Assembly: GCA_015143295.1 (NCBI GenBank)
Contig: CM026557.1
Location: forward strand, 21,361,760-21,425,759
From: Tetracentron sinense
Lineage: Eukaryota > Streptophyta > Magnoliopsida > Trochodendrales > Trochodendraceae
DNA length: 64,000 bases
Reading direction: 5' to 3'
The position numbers were made by a program, and so were the translations under genes. The notes below the pieces were generated by a model. It saw only the letters and a program-made list of their open reading frames with translations, ran no database searches and was not told the DNA's origin. Positions 46,309 to 57,760 of the stretch are shown one piece after another (position 1 is the first letter of the stretch; each line of letters starts with the position of its first letter).

Positions 46309-47472
46309 CAAAATTTTCAAATGAATAATTGAGGGTTTGTACAGGTTCTCATGATAACAAGTAAAAGGAGCAATATGTATCGCTACCACAGTGAAAGCTT
46401 CGAAATTGCAACTCGAACTAGCATCTCTTTGCAATTTATAAACATCCTTCCCTTTTATTATTTTGCGTTCTCCCTTATTTGACTTTCAAACCTTCTGCAA
46501 ATCCACTGTAAGCCCCGTAGGTTTGACATACATGTACAAATTCATCTTAAATGATGTAGTCCTAGTTGCTCAGTGCTCACCTTCTAGAGGTGTGAATCAA
46601 GACAATGTTTAAAAGTGGAACGAATATCCTACAAGATTGAATTAAAATACAATGAGAGAGATAGCAAAAATAATTTTGTTGGAGGGCTAAACTGGGGTGT
46701 GTAGGCATGATGATAGAGTTGCAACCCAGTTTGGGATAGGATTAAATCATGAATTAGGATTAAATAAGAATGATAAGAAATAGGAGGAGGAAGAGAAGGT
46801 AGTGATGAAAGTGTAATGTACAAATTAGTAGATAATGAGATGTTGTCTTTTAAGTGCTCTTTCAAGTTTAGAGTTATGTCATACTATTATCACTTATTAA
46901 GTCAATTCATGAATGGGAATGTATATAAATTAGTAAAAACACCAGTAATACATGAAGAGCTTCTAGTTTTTTGAAAGTATGTATCACTAGTTTGAGAATA
47001 TTGCGTGCATCTGTGGGGATTAGTTCTGATCCAAATGGGTGGGTAACAGTCTGTGTTATAAAAAAAAATGTATCGCTAGTTAATTTTGAGAAAATCCTAT
47101 GTGTAATGTAGTGTTCAGATAAATGATTGACCGTTGATGTTTAAATAGATTATTGATCTCATGTTTAAATTTATTGTCAACTTCATTGATGCACACTAAA
47201 CAAAAATCTGAAATGACAACGCGACTATTTAGGAGGGAAAACAAAGGATAGAAAAATTAACTTCACGTGTTTGAAAGTAGACGAATCGATACATCTAAGG
47301 GGATTTGTCTAACATGTTTATGACATCGCAAACTTTCAAACTCTCATCATGGTTGCAACATGTGCAACTCCTCAAGTCAAGACCATAGCTTCTCGTTTTC
47401 AAAAACGTTTTGTTTACATGTTCAAGGGATAGCAACGACGTTCGTTGCATCCACAATGAGTGGGAAATTTTT
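46309..47472. other. Intergenic, nothing recognised
   Basis: No exon or element ends that I can support. A short A-run after GTAACAGTCTGTGTTATAAA (near 47,050) could be a SINE tail. Confidence 0.3.
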
Positions 47473-47766
47473 GAATGGCTTTGGATTCTCTCTAGCCCAT
47501 GCCAGAGAGTTGCTCTCAGGCCACCACAAATGAAGCGCCAGCTGGTTGGAGAAGTCATTTCATAGGCCCCATGATTTTGACTTCTCCAGTCTTTATTTGA
47601 CACATGGTGATAAAATGATGAGATAAAGAGAGAGATATATCAAATGGGGAGAAGTCAAAAATCATGAGAGAAATGAAATGACTTCTCCCACCACTTGTCG
47701 CTTAAGTGTGGTGGCCCGAGAGCACCTCTCTGGCACGGGCTGGAGAGAATCCGAAGCCACTTTGAA
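47473..47766. mobile_element. Foldback MITE 1 of a cluster
   Basis: Left arm TGGATTCTCTCTAGCCCATG pairs with right arm CACGGGCTGGAGAGAATCCG. Pairing continues inward through GGCCACCACA... to GGAGAAGTCATTTC. Confidence 0.75.
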
Positions 47767-47889
47767 TACTATATGCATATGCAGTCTAAAATTTCCTTTT
47801 AGACGTTGTTTAAGCCCTTGACCATCACAGACCCCATGTGGTCCTCATGAAACTCTTCTGTACTATCATTGAGCATTGATATCAAAAAT

Positions 47890-48045
47890 TTTGCTAGCCT
47901 TACTCTCCTCTATAGCACTCTCCCTTTTTTCATGAAAAGGACAAATAGATCCTATAAGTACTTAACACAACAAAAAAAAATTTGTATTATTGTATGAGAA
48001 AGGAGAGAGTACAATAGGAGGAGAGTGGGATTAGCACTCTCTTTG
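47890..48045. repeat. Foldback repeat 2 of the cluster
   Basis: GCTAGCCTTACTCTCCTCTA pairs with TAGGAGGAGAGTGGGATTAGC; an AT-rich spacer lies between. Confidence 0.6.
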
Positions 48046-48097
48046 CTGTTAACATGATTGTTTATGTGGGCACTGGAGAGCCCTTTAATTATCTTTC

Positions 48098-48315
48098 GGC
48101 ATCGGATTTACTCCAGCGGATGCCGAGGTGGGATTTCAGGCGTCCACAAATCAAACGACGTGTGGTGATAAAAAAGGGGGGAGATTCAAGTGGGAATTAA
48201 TTAAAATCATGAGGAGAAAATGAAATGACTTCTCCCCTTTTCATCACCACATTTCCTTTGATTTGTGAACTCCTGAAATCCCACCTCGGTAGTCCACTAG
48301 AGTAAATCCGATGCC
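48098..48315. mobile_element. Foldback MITE 3 of the cluster
   Basis: Arms GGCATCGGATTTACTC and GAGTAAATCCGATGCC; pairing extends about 80 bp. TAATTATCTTTC occurs on both sides and may be a TSD or part of the 53-bp tandem repeat that follows (48,313-48,418). Confidence 0.7.
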
Positions 48316-48506
48316 CTAATTATCTTTCTCAAGGAACCTTCGAAAGCCCTTCTGTATATCTTTGCCTTAATTATCTTTCTCAAGGAACCTTAGAAATCCC
48401 TTCTATATATCTTTTTGTAAGGCCTTTTAACACCGTAGAGAGATCCTTATGTCACGGTTAAGGCCTTACAATACATTGCAAGATGGTTCTTTCCCATAAC
48501 TTCTTC

Positions 48507-48682
48507 TTGAGCAATGCTAGGTCTATTTTCCGATAGTTCACTTTCCTCTATTTTCATACAAGAAGACAAAATAGTAAGATATTTTTTTTGTGAGTCCCAC
48601 TATATTTATTTTGTCTTTTTGTATAAAAATAATAAAAATTACCAAGAGTGGACAATCGAAGAGTGGACCTAGCATTGCTCAA
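48507..48682. mobile_element. Foldback MITE 4 of the cluster
   Basis: Perfect 17-bp terminal inverted repeats TTGAGCAATGCTAGGTC and GACCTAGCATTGCTCAA, 176 bp in all, with further pairing inside (TATTTTGTCTT). Confidence 0.75.
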
Positions 48683-48938
48683 CCACATGAGACTCATAAG
48701 CCCTTTGGCTCTAATATAGGGCTAACCACCCCAAAATAGTCACATCCTCACAGGCTAACCAGCACAAGATGGTCAAATTCGTCGTGAGCTACCAACTCTC
48801 ATTTGCCCTAAGCAGGGGCGAAACCCGCCCCAAATTTTTTGATTTTTTCATATTTGTAGTATAAAAAAATCATCTTTCCCCCCCCCCCCCTCAAACTAAC
48901 TCTATTTAGCTAAAATTTTGTAATTTTTTTATAAGTAT

Positions 48939-49463
48939 TAGGGGTGTATTCAAACCGGGCTGAGCTGGGCTTGTCCTTGCTCGGCTCGGCTTGAAATTTT
49001 TTCATTTATGGTCGAGCTCGGCTCGATATATAGTTCAAAAAGCTCGGCTCGAATCTGCTTGACTAGGCTCGAGCCAAGCTCGGCTCTAATCTACTTGACT
49101 AGGCTCAAGCCGAGCTCGACTTGGCTTGAGCTTGGATTGAATTGTTAAAAAATTATTTTTAAATAATCATAATAATATATTTATTATATATATAAAAATA
49201 TATATAATATTTATATATATAATAATGATATATATAACTTTTTTTTTAATATAATATTCGAGCTTGAGCCGAACCAAGCCTCAATCAGGCCGAGCTTCGA
49301 GCTTAGCCAAATCAAACAGGCCTTGGCTTGAACTCGGCTTGAATACATTTTCAAACTCAAAAAATAGCTCGGCTCAATCGAGCCTATTTTTCGAGCTCAA
49401 GCCACACTTGATCGGGCCGAGCCGAGCCGAACTTCGAGCTAGCCCGGTTTGGATACACCCCTA
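48939..49463. mobile_element. hAT-type MITE (525 bp)
   Basis: TIRs TAGGGGTGTATTCAAACC and GGTTTGGATACACCCCTA; perfect 8-bp TSD ATAAGTAT (48,931-48,938; 49,464-49,471). The body is rich in GAGCTCGGCTTG-like words with an AT-rich centre. Confidence 0.85.
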
Positions 49464-49621
49464 ATAAGTATAATATAAAAATTAAAAATATTTAGCGACC
49501 AAAAAAAAAAAATTAAAATTAAAAATATAATTATATTATTTGCAATAGTAATTAATATTATTTGGAGCAGTGATTAGTAGACCGCGCATTCGAGTAGACA
49601 GTCAATGCCGGTCTATGCCTC

Positions 49622-49742
49622 CCTTTTAGCACTCCTTAAGCTTAATTAAATTAAGGTTAATAATTTTTTTACAAAATAAGGTTGGATGTATGAACCCAAG
49701 GTGAGTGAATCAATCTTAACCACAGTTGATAAGTGTTAAGAA
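49622..49742. repeat. TAACCATAG-family repeat, further copy
   Basis: CTTTTAGCACTCC at the left and GATAAGTGTTAAGAAAAG at the right; CTTAACCACAGTTGATAAG inside. Confidence 0.55.
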
Positions 49743-49904
49743 AAGGTAGTGAAAATTAATGAGGATGGACATTCAACTACCTAGCCAAAGTTTGTCATCT
49801 ATTTCCCTTTTATTTATATAATGGTTCTTAAAAATGACATGTTAATGGACATTTATTGGGATGTAACATTAACAAATTTTATGACCATTATAGACCTATT
49901 ACTC

Positions 49905-50055
49905 AAAAAAAAAAATCGGGGGCCACACCTCCCACCCATTACTTGCAAAAAAAAAAATCTCGAGGGCTACGCCTCCATACCCTCAAACTCATTAATTTTC
50001 TTATTACATGTATTTCGGCCCCCCCAAAAAAAATTACTGGCTCTGCCCCTGGCCC
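49905..50055. repeat. 3' end fragment of hAT family of 45,588
   Basis: A-run, GGGCCACACC/GGGCTACGCC and a GGCTCTGCCCCTG end, matching the right end of the complete element at 46,288-46,300. Confidence 0.5.
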
Positions 50056-50669
50056 TAAGAGACCATTGGATGTCATTTTGGAAAATATTTGGGTTTTAAC
50101 GTTCTTTCTCTTAGGGTATTTGGGTGGCTCATTCCTCCCCAATCTACCATTTCTCTTTTCTACCTCTACTACTTCTATGGGAAAATGTAACAACACTTTT
50201 ACGGCCGGCAACTAGTGTAGGTGAACGTTAGGGATAATACATACCCCAAATCATAATGACCCACTCACACGTGCATAAAAAAATAACATGATAAAAAAAA
50301 AAAAAAAAGGCTTAACATTATGCCTTCTTGCTTCATGCTATATTTTTTTTAGTTAATAGGGCAATTAGCAATGGTTAGTGGCTTAGAGAGTTTGTGTCTT
50401 GCTTAGAAGCAAACTAAACATGGTTGACTTATCAATCGTCACACTATACAGTTAGGCCGCAACCCTAATTAGCTTTGGTTAACAGTGGTTAATGTGTTAG
50501 AGAGTCGAACACCCAACTTAGTAGCGGACTAAATATAGTAGACCTATCAACCGTCACACTGTCTCTCATGCTATCAATAAGGGTATACACACTGTCACAA
50601 ACCAACTGGTGTTCATGCTATCAATTAGAAAAAACAGACTAGTGTTATAGGCATCATGTTAAAACATGA

Positions 50670-50800
50670 GTGCAGATGGGACTTGCCCAGTGGTAGTGTG
50701 TCCCCTCATTATGAGGGAGGTTCGGGCTCGAGTTCCATGCATGTGGGCGTTGTGATTTTTTCACACTTTACTGGAGCATTTACTAACCCCCTAACCCTAT
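50670..50800 (+). mobile_element. Possible tRNA-derived SINE
   Basis: An A-box-like TTGCCCAGTGGTAGTG followed about 40 bp later by a B-box-like GGTTCGGGCTCGAGTTCC. Spacing and order suit an RNA polymerase III promoter. No clear tail or TSD; could be a degraded tRNA-like sequence. Confidence 0.35.
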
Positions 50801-51141
50801 GAAAACATGAGCGCACATTAAATGGGCATGCCCCTTGAATTGCTACCTTTGCATCAATATCATCAATCCCAACATATAAAGGGGAATGGTAGCTAAATGA
50901 GTGTGCCCCTAGAATTCTCGATCAACAAGCTAGACTGGCGACAAGTGATTCTTCCCGTGTTTGCATTGCGTCATCTTTCCCAATTTATTTTGGGGAATGT
51001 TAGCTAAACGATGCTTTAGGTAGAAATAATATATTAATCATGGGAACAAGAATACATGGAGAAAAACAATTCAGAACAACCATGGTCAAGAGGAATGAAA
51101 TTCTAATATATTCTTAGTGATACAAAAGAGATATATAGCTA

Positions 51142-51597
51142 GTGCTGTAAATGGACCAGATTCCAAGCTGTAAACGGACTGGATTCGGATTGAATCTGTC
51201 TAGATTCGAATCCGATCAAAAATTTGACAAATCTGAATTTGATATGAGATCCGAAGGATTCTAAATTGTCCAATTCGAATTTAAATTTGATTAGTTATTC
51301 AAAATTGGAATCCAATCCGATTCATATCTTTAAAAATAATATTTTAATTAGAAAATTAAAAAAATTGTAGGCAATATTATAGTATAGGTATAAAATTGTA
51401 TAGATATAGATATTATTATTATTATTATTATCTAATTGAATTTTAATTTGATCGCATCTATAAATTCGATCCAATTATAATAAGATTCAAGGTCTCAGAT
51501 TTGTATCGATCCGACAGATCTATAATAATCATGATCCATCTAATCGGAATCGAATCGGGTGGATCTTGATATGATCCATTGACAGCCTTATATACAA
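51142..51597. mobile_element. MITE-like element with GCTGTNAATGGA ends
   Basis: GTGCTGTAAATGGA at the left and TCCATTGACAGCC at the right are inverted repeats. The interior is rich in GATTCGAATC. The TSD is not clear. Confidence 0.5.
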
Positions 51598-51609
51598 CGA
51601 TTAGGCCTG

Positions 51610-53266
51610 CTAACTTTAATAGATAAGGGATTCTATTAAATAGCTTGAATGATTTACAATGACCCTAAATAGGGTTTATATATAGATAACAAGAGAGCTT
51701 AAGGAAAGTAAATCAACTTAATTTAATCATACTTAATCAAATATATTTCATCCTTGATTAATGTTGATCTAATATTGTGATAAGATACACTTTAATGATA
51801 TAGTGTATCTCACTCACCTTATTACAGTACTCTTATTATATTCTCTAATACTCCCCCTCAAACATATGGAGATTGAAAAATCTCCACATGTTTGCCACTA
51901 GTAACAATCTGCTTGACACATTCTCGATCTCCACTTGACATTGTTTGATCTTCGTTGCGTAATTGGTTGAAACATGCCATGATGTTTGCTCATTTGAATG
52001 GGTTGCCCAAAGTTGTTGCTTCCACAATTGATTACACGTTAGATTTGTTGTCATACCATAAAAAAGTGGGCCTTTGATTGGCCAGAGATGGGGCCTATAA
52101 TGGGCAAATAATAGTGAGCCTCTATGGGATTAATTGATAGACCTCAATGGGCCTGAAAAGAGGGCTTCTATGGGCTTGAAAATATTAGACTTTGTGGACT
52201 TGAAATAAGGCCTCTATGGGCCTGAGAAGTCACCTCAATGGGCCTGAAGAGAGAATCCTCAAATGGGCATTGATAAAGGGGGTCTCTATGGGTCAAAAGA
52301 TTCAGCCTTTAAAAGGCTTGGAATGGGCTTCAAAGGAGTCAAGTGATAATGGTGATCATGGTTTAAGTTCATGGTCTTACTATGTGTACGTGAGATACAC
52401 CATAGTGATATCCAACGTGGAGAAAAAAAAAACTGTGAAGGAAGTGATTTTTTTTTTTTTTGGTTTTGAGCAATATCAATGGTGCATGTAGGAGCAATGA
52501 CAAGGTAGCAAATGGGGCTACTATATGAAGGGAGTGACTACCAATGACACTGGTTCCTCTTCCAAAAGTAGCAGGTGGGGGTGGATCTAACATCAATTTT
52601 TTTAGCGGGGCTTGGACGGTGGAAACGGTTTATTGAGGCAGCCACGATAGGGACTGGCAAAGACAATGACCTTGAAGAAAATACCCAATAGCAGATTTTA
52701 TTGATAACTCACCACTTCAATATGCATCGTCCCTGGAATTCCCATTCAAGATATGGTGGTGCTTTTCTTGGGTCATGCTAACAATGTTCGACTCTAGAAG
52801 ATGTTCCTTTCAATTGTGTTCACTGTAACACTTTCCCAATTGATGGAGATATCAAGAGATGGGCAGCAGAAACTTCGTGTATTTCTCCATCTGTAGTTGC
52901 CGGACGGGTGACATCATCATCTAAGACTTGAAAAAAAAAACTGCAAGCCGGACGGGTGGCATCGCCACCTATCGGAAAAGCGCAATCAAGCAAAAATTCA
53001 AAATAAGCAACGGATCACTCGCTCTGATACCATATAATAAATTGATTCATTGATAATAATCTTGGATGATTTACAATAACCCTAAATAGGGTTTATATAG
53101 AGATAACAAGAGAGTTTAAAGAAAGTAAATCAACTTAATCTAATCATACCTAATCAAATATATTCCATCATTGATTAATGTTAATCTAATATTATGATGA
53201 GATACACTGGAATGATAAAGTGTATCTAATTCACCTTATTACAATACTCTTATTATATTCTCTTTA
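51610..53266 (-). mobile_element. TRIM-like small LTR retrotransposon
   Basis: Two direct LTRs of about 235 bp (51,610-51,850; 53,033-53,266) share CTAAATAGGGTTTATATA, GTAAATCAACTTAATYTAATC and TACTCTTATTATATTCTCT. Next to the right LTR is GCTCTGATACCA (53,021-53,032), which on the minus strand reads TGGTATCAGAGC, the classic initiator-Met tRNA primer site. Next to the left LTR is the polypurine tract GAGGGGGAG (51,851-51,859). The 1.2 kb interior has no gag or pol motifs and has GGGCCTCTATGGGCCTGA-like repeats. It needs proteins from elsewhere. The outer LTR ends are decayed and no TSD was found. Confidence 0.82.
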
Positions 53267-54073
53267 AACCCAAACTTGGCCAACAAGTGAGAATTGGATT
53301 TGACAGGCCGCCACATGTGCTTAATTCGAATGGACTCCAAGGCCGATAACTCTCTCAAGGCATCGAATATTAGGGGGTGGATGTCCTTTATAATGCTTTT
53401 CAACACTATCTTTTGCTTTGCCAGTTCAATCTTTAAATTTTTTTTTCTAATTTGTACAAATAAAGTAAAATAGTAGAGTGGACAAATATTGGTTTATAGG
53501 AGTTTGAGAGTTATGTGAGGCTTTGAGACTTTGACGGCTTTTCTTTTTTTTTGCCTTGCCGAGTGTCTTTAAGAAGAGATTAATTTTCATGGGGAGCTCT
53601 GCATCCATGTAGTGCAAAAAGGAAGCTCCGCAAGGTACAGAGCTCCGCTTGATATTTAAACTGCTTTAAGAACTATTGGGAGGGGATGTGTATGGTTATT
53701 TAGATTTAAGAGATATGCTTTCATTACAACATCAATCCTCCACTTAAACACCCCATTTTTATAAATACTTATCTAAAAACATAAGTAAAACATAGGTGGG
53801 TAGATATTTCACCAGGAATATAGAAAATGAAATTATCTCCTCAAATGGCTTAAAAGAGATACACACTATAACTGGTCTTGGATTAGTTAACATCCCACGA
53901 ATGTTGACCAAATATTAGTCAGGTAAACTCAACAAGTCAGGTAAACTCAACAGTGGTGAACTATCATACTCTAAGATTATAACATTTATGTCGCATCAAT
54001 AGATCCTTCCCTTAACAAATAACAAAATAAAGACTATGTTTTCAATTCTCAAACCCAAAAAAAAAACTTTTTT
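53267..54073. other. Intergenic, nothing recognised
   Basis: A short direct repeat of GTCAGGTAAACTCAACA near 53,918-53,951. No gene seen. Confidence 0.4.
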
Positions 54074-54361
54074 TCTATCAAAAAAGCCTTGAAGTTGATA
54101 AAGAGTGGTATTTTTTTGTTGCACCATGTAAATAATGTAATTTATATGATGATACACTTGATCGAATCGTCCTTTTGTTCTTTTTAAATCTTTTTACTCA
54201 TTTGGTTCCTCCAATCTCTCTATCAAAAAAGCCTTGACGTTGATAAAGAGTGGTATTTTTTGTTGCACCATGTAAATAATGTAATTTATATGATGATACA
54301 CTTGATCGAATCGTCCTTCCGTTCTTTTTAAATCTTTTTACTCATTTGGCTCCTCCAATCT
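54074..54361. repeat. 145-bp tandem duplication
   Basis: Copies start TCTATCAAAAAAGCCTTGA at 54,074 and 54,219 and are almost identical, so the duplication is recent. Confidence 0.92.
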
Positions 54362-55722
54362 GCAAAACCATGTCCCCTTAGTGCCCCTAGCTACCATGTG
54401 TGTCTCCACCCATTTGATAAAGCATATAGCATTGTTGCATTATTCTAACATTTCTTTTTCAAGTGAAAGACACATCAAAGGTAATGCCTTCCCCACTCAC
54501 CCAACACATCCGCTTCATGGGATTGAGAGAGCTTTTCCTATAGATTACAAAAGAGAAAAAGGACAAAAATCACATATTCTTATTCTCTACATGAGGACGA
54601 ACTCTCGGCGAGCGTACTCGCTCCTTATATGAAAAAAAATAAAAATAGATAAACATCTTACTTGTGGGCCCACATGCCTTTTTTCTATCTAAGGGCGAGT
54701 CCGCTTGCTAGAGAGTCTGGCTAGACATATGGTCTAATCGACAAATGGTTCTATCAAATAATGGAATAAAGAAATTATGAAAAAGGAAAATGTCTCTTTC
54801 TTAAATAAAGCCATAATTACCACCTTGGATGAGAATATGAACATACACGTCTTATCCACTTCGTTAATGGCTTTCCCAAGCAAACTGATGACAAGTTCAT
54901 TTATTAAGACAGTGGAACTGTACACAACCAATCAACAAGTTTACATGTTGAGTGTGTGTTTTCCTTTTTTGCCTTCAGTATTTACCTTGTGGTGTTACCT
55001 ACTTTACCAAAAAAAAAAAAAAAAAAAAAAAAACAAGTTTTCTCATATCGAGACTAAGACAGTGGAACTGTACACAACCAATGAATTGTACACAACCAAT
55101 CAACAAGTTCATCTCATATTGTGACCCAAGATTGACACATCATCATAGTCATTATATGTTATCTAAACTATATTTTTGTGGTATCTCTGACATCAATCAT
55201 ATTCTATCATTCTATCCTATCAAAAGCAATAACTTCAATTGATATAATCTATATTTATTATTTTCATCAACTTCATTTTGCATAAACTCACTCCTTATTA
55301 TTAGTTTCCATCACTAGTATTAATTGAACGTGTCTAAGTTATCTTATTCAATTCTTCCTTATTTTATCACATATCAAAATTTATTATTTCAATGAGATCA
55401 TTTCTGATGTTATCTTTCATAGTCTTACTATTCTCCTATCTCACCACACTGCTCACATTTTCGCTAATTGTATATTGCTTATTGGTTGCTTGACATTTTA
55501 CTCCATAAAACATAACATTCCTATCGTTATATCACAAAATTTTATTGCTAATTTGATTGGAATGTGTGTATATACATGTATGTAAGTTAATAGTTGTGTA
55601 ATTATTTACCTTTTTTTGGTAACGAGGGTATCTGGGCTTCTTAGAGGACCTAACCAAATCCCCTGGGCATGTACTAACCCCCAAATCACACTCACCGGGA
55701 AAGTTGGGATAAATCTTTGAGG
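54362..55722. other. Intergenic with small local duplications
   Basis: AGACAGTGGAACTGTACACA occurs at about 54,908 and 55,056, with an A-run of about 25 between. The rest is AT-rich without recognised genes. Confidence 0.4.
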
Positions 55723-57122
55723 GTGGCTGTAATGACCCAACTTCTGATTACCAGATATTGTGTTACTAACACCTAAATATATTAAATGTATGAGTTAAGA
55801 CTATATATACATAGTGGAATGTATGACCCTAAGAGACCCTAAGAATTTGGACTTCAGATCACAATATCAATTAATCGGAACAGAATTTCTAAAATCTGAC
55901 AGTAACAGAAATAACCAGTCTAATGTAAAGAAGGGTTTAGAGAGCAAAAAAAAAAATTATTTTTTATTACTAATTATGATTACCGAGTAATTAGTTGATT
56001 ATCATATGGGAAATTTGGAAAGAAAAGTGTTCGCGCAGATTCAAATGTGTTAGGACGTCTTCTGGTATTACTATTGCCAGCATCAAGGTTGGAATGATGG
56101 AGCTAGGGCTTCTCCAAAGAAAAAAGAGATTGGATCTCTCTATTTTCAATATTATGATCCTAAGCACCCCAATTTTGCACTCCTTTAGTCCATTTTTACA
56201 TTTTTAAAAACCTTTCAAAAACCCTTTTTCCCGGTGCTTTGATTTTCAGAAACGCCCCTGAGGTAAAAAATGATCAAAATGCCCTTAGAGTGTAAAATGA
56301 CCAAAATACCCCTGAAAAGTTTTGAAAAACTCACATTTTATCTAAAATATTTTTCTAGATTTTATCAATTCAATTTCGATTGTTTTTGGGATCAAATCGG
56401 GCTTAAAGCGGAAAAATGCCCTTATAGTGCAAAATGACCAAAATACCCCTTGAAAAGTGCTCAAAAGTTGTCATTTTTTTCAAAATAATTTGACAAATGT
56501 TATGGTTGAATTTCAGCTATTCTTGGGCTTAAAATGAGCGTATAATGCATTTTTTGGTAAATCGGAGTGTGGCAAAATAAACCAAAAAACCCAAAATAAT
56601 CAGTTTTTTAAGGGGACAAATAGATCCCTAAGGCAATTTCGCCTTTCCAAAAGGCGCGGGACCATGTGGGCCCCACCTGCACTGCAAACTTCATTTTTAT
56701 TATTTTTATTTGTCAATAATAAAATATAGTAAATCTCACCGTTTAAAATGACGTGGATTTAGTGTTATCCGCGTTGCCGCCCTTACTGTTCACACCGCTT
56801 TGCTATTCATTATTTTAATATAAATCTCGCCCTTTAAAACGGCGCGGACACTATTCTGAAACACTATAAATACCCCCCTCCCTTCCTTCATTTTACACCA
56901 ATTCTCTTCCTCTCTCTCTCCCTTTCCGATTTCAACATCCTTCTTAGTGTTGGGATTCCCGAGAAAGTCGATTGCGAATGGTCGATTCTCAGGACTTCTT
57001 TTCAGAAATCTTTTCAGATTTCCCGAAAGGTAACCTCCCTCAAAAACCTTGTCTTGCTTTTTCTTTTAATAGTTTAATTAGTTTTTTTAATTACTTTTTA
57101 AATTACTTTAATTGCTTAGACT

Positions 57123-57540
57123 GCTAGTCGAACCTCTGCTCAAATCCCAATTCAAAACTAACCTTACCTAGTCGAACTTCTGCTCAAATCCCGGTTCAAA
57201 ACTACTAGCTTTGTCTAGTCGAACCTCTGACCAAATCCCGGTTCAAAACTAGCCTTGCCTAGTCGAACCTTTGCTCAAATCCCAGTTCAAAACTAGCCTT
57301 GTTTAGTTGAACATCTGCCCAATCTCGGTTCAAAACTAGCCCTGTCTAGTTGAACCTCTGCCCAAATCCCAGTTCAAAACTAGCCATGTCTAGTCGAACC
57401 TTTGCTTAAATCCCGATTCAAAACTAATCTTACCTAGTCGAACCTTTACTCAAATCCCGGTTCAAAACTAGCTCCGGCTAGTAGAACTTTTGCTCAAATC
57501 CAAGTTCAAAACTAGCCTTGCCTAGTCGAACCTCTACCCA
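57123..57540. repeat. About 45-bp tandem array (nine to ten units)
   Basis: Units built on CTAGTCGAACCTCTGCTCAA then ATCCCGGTTCAAAACTAGCC, diverged 5-20 per cent. Confidence 0.9.
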
Positions 57541-57760
57541 AGCTCAACCCTAATTAAACCCAAGTTTAACCCTAGTAAAACCCAAGCTCAACCCTAGTTA
57601 AACCCAAGCTTAACTCTAGATTAACCCTAGTTAAACCCAAACTTAACTCTAATTAAACCCTAGTTAAACCCAAGCCTAACTCTATTTAAACCCTAGTTAA
57701 ACCCAAACCTAACTCTAGTTAAACCCTAGTTAAATCCTTGATTAACCTTGGCTAAGCCCT
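57541..57760. repeat. Short tandem array AACCCTAGTTAAACCCAAGC
   Basis: Eight or more 20-30-bp units directly after the 45-bp array. It mirrors the GGGTTNACTAGGGTTTAACT repeats at 13,260-13,440. Confidence 0.85.

Noticed and set aside
55995..56207. 70-aa ORF as a small gene
   Set aside because: The left part is LINE coding sequence and the right part reads into the inserted LTR.
57541..57760. AACCCTA repeats as interstitial telomere sequence
   Set aside because: Units are 20-30 bp with AGTTAAACCC parts, not CCCTAAA heptamers.
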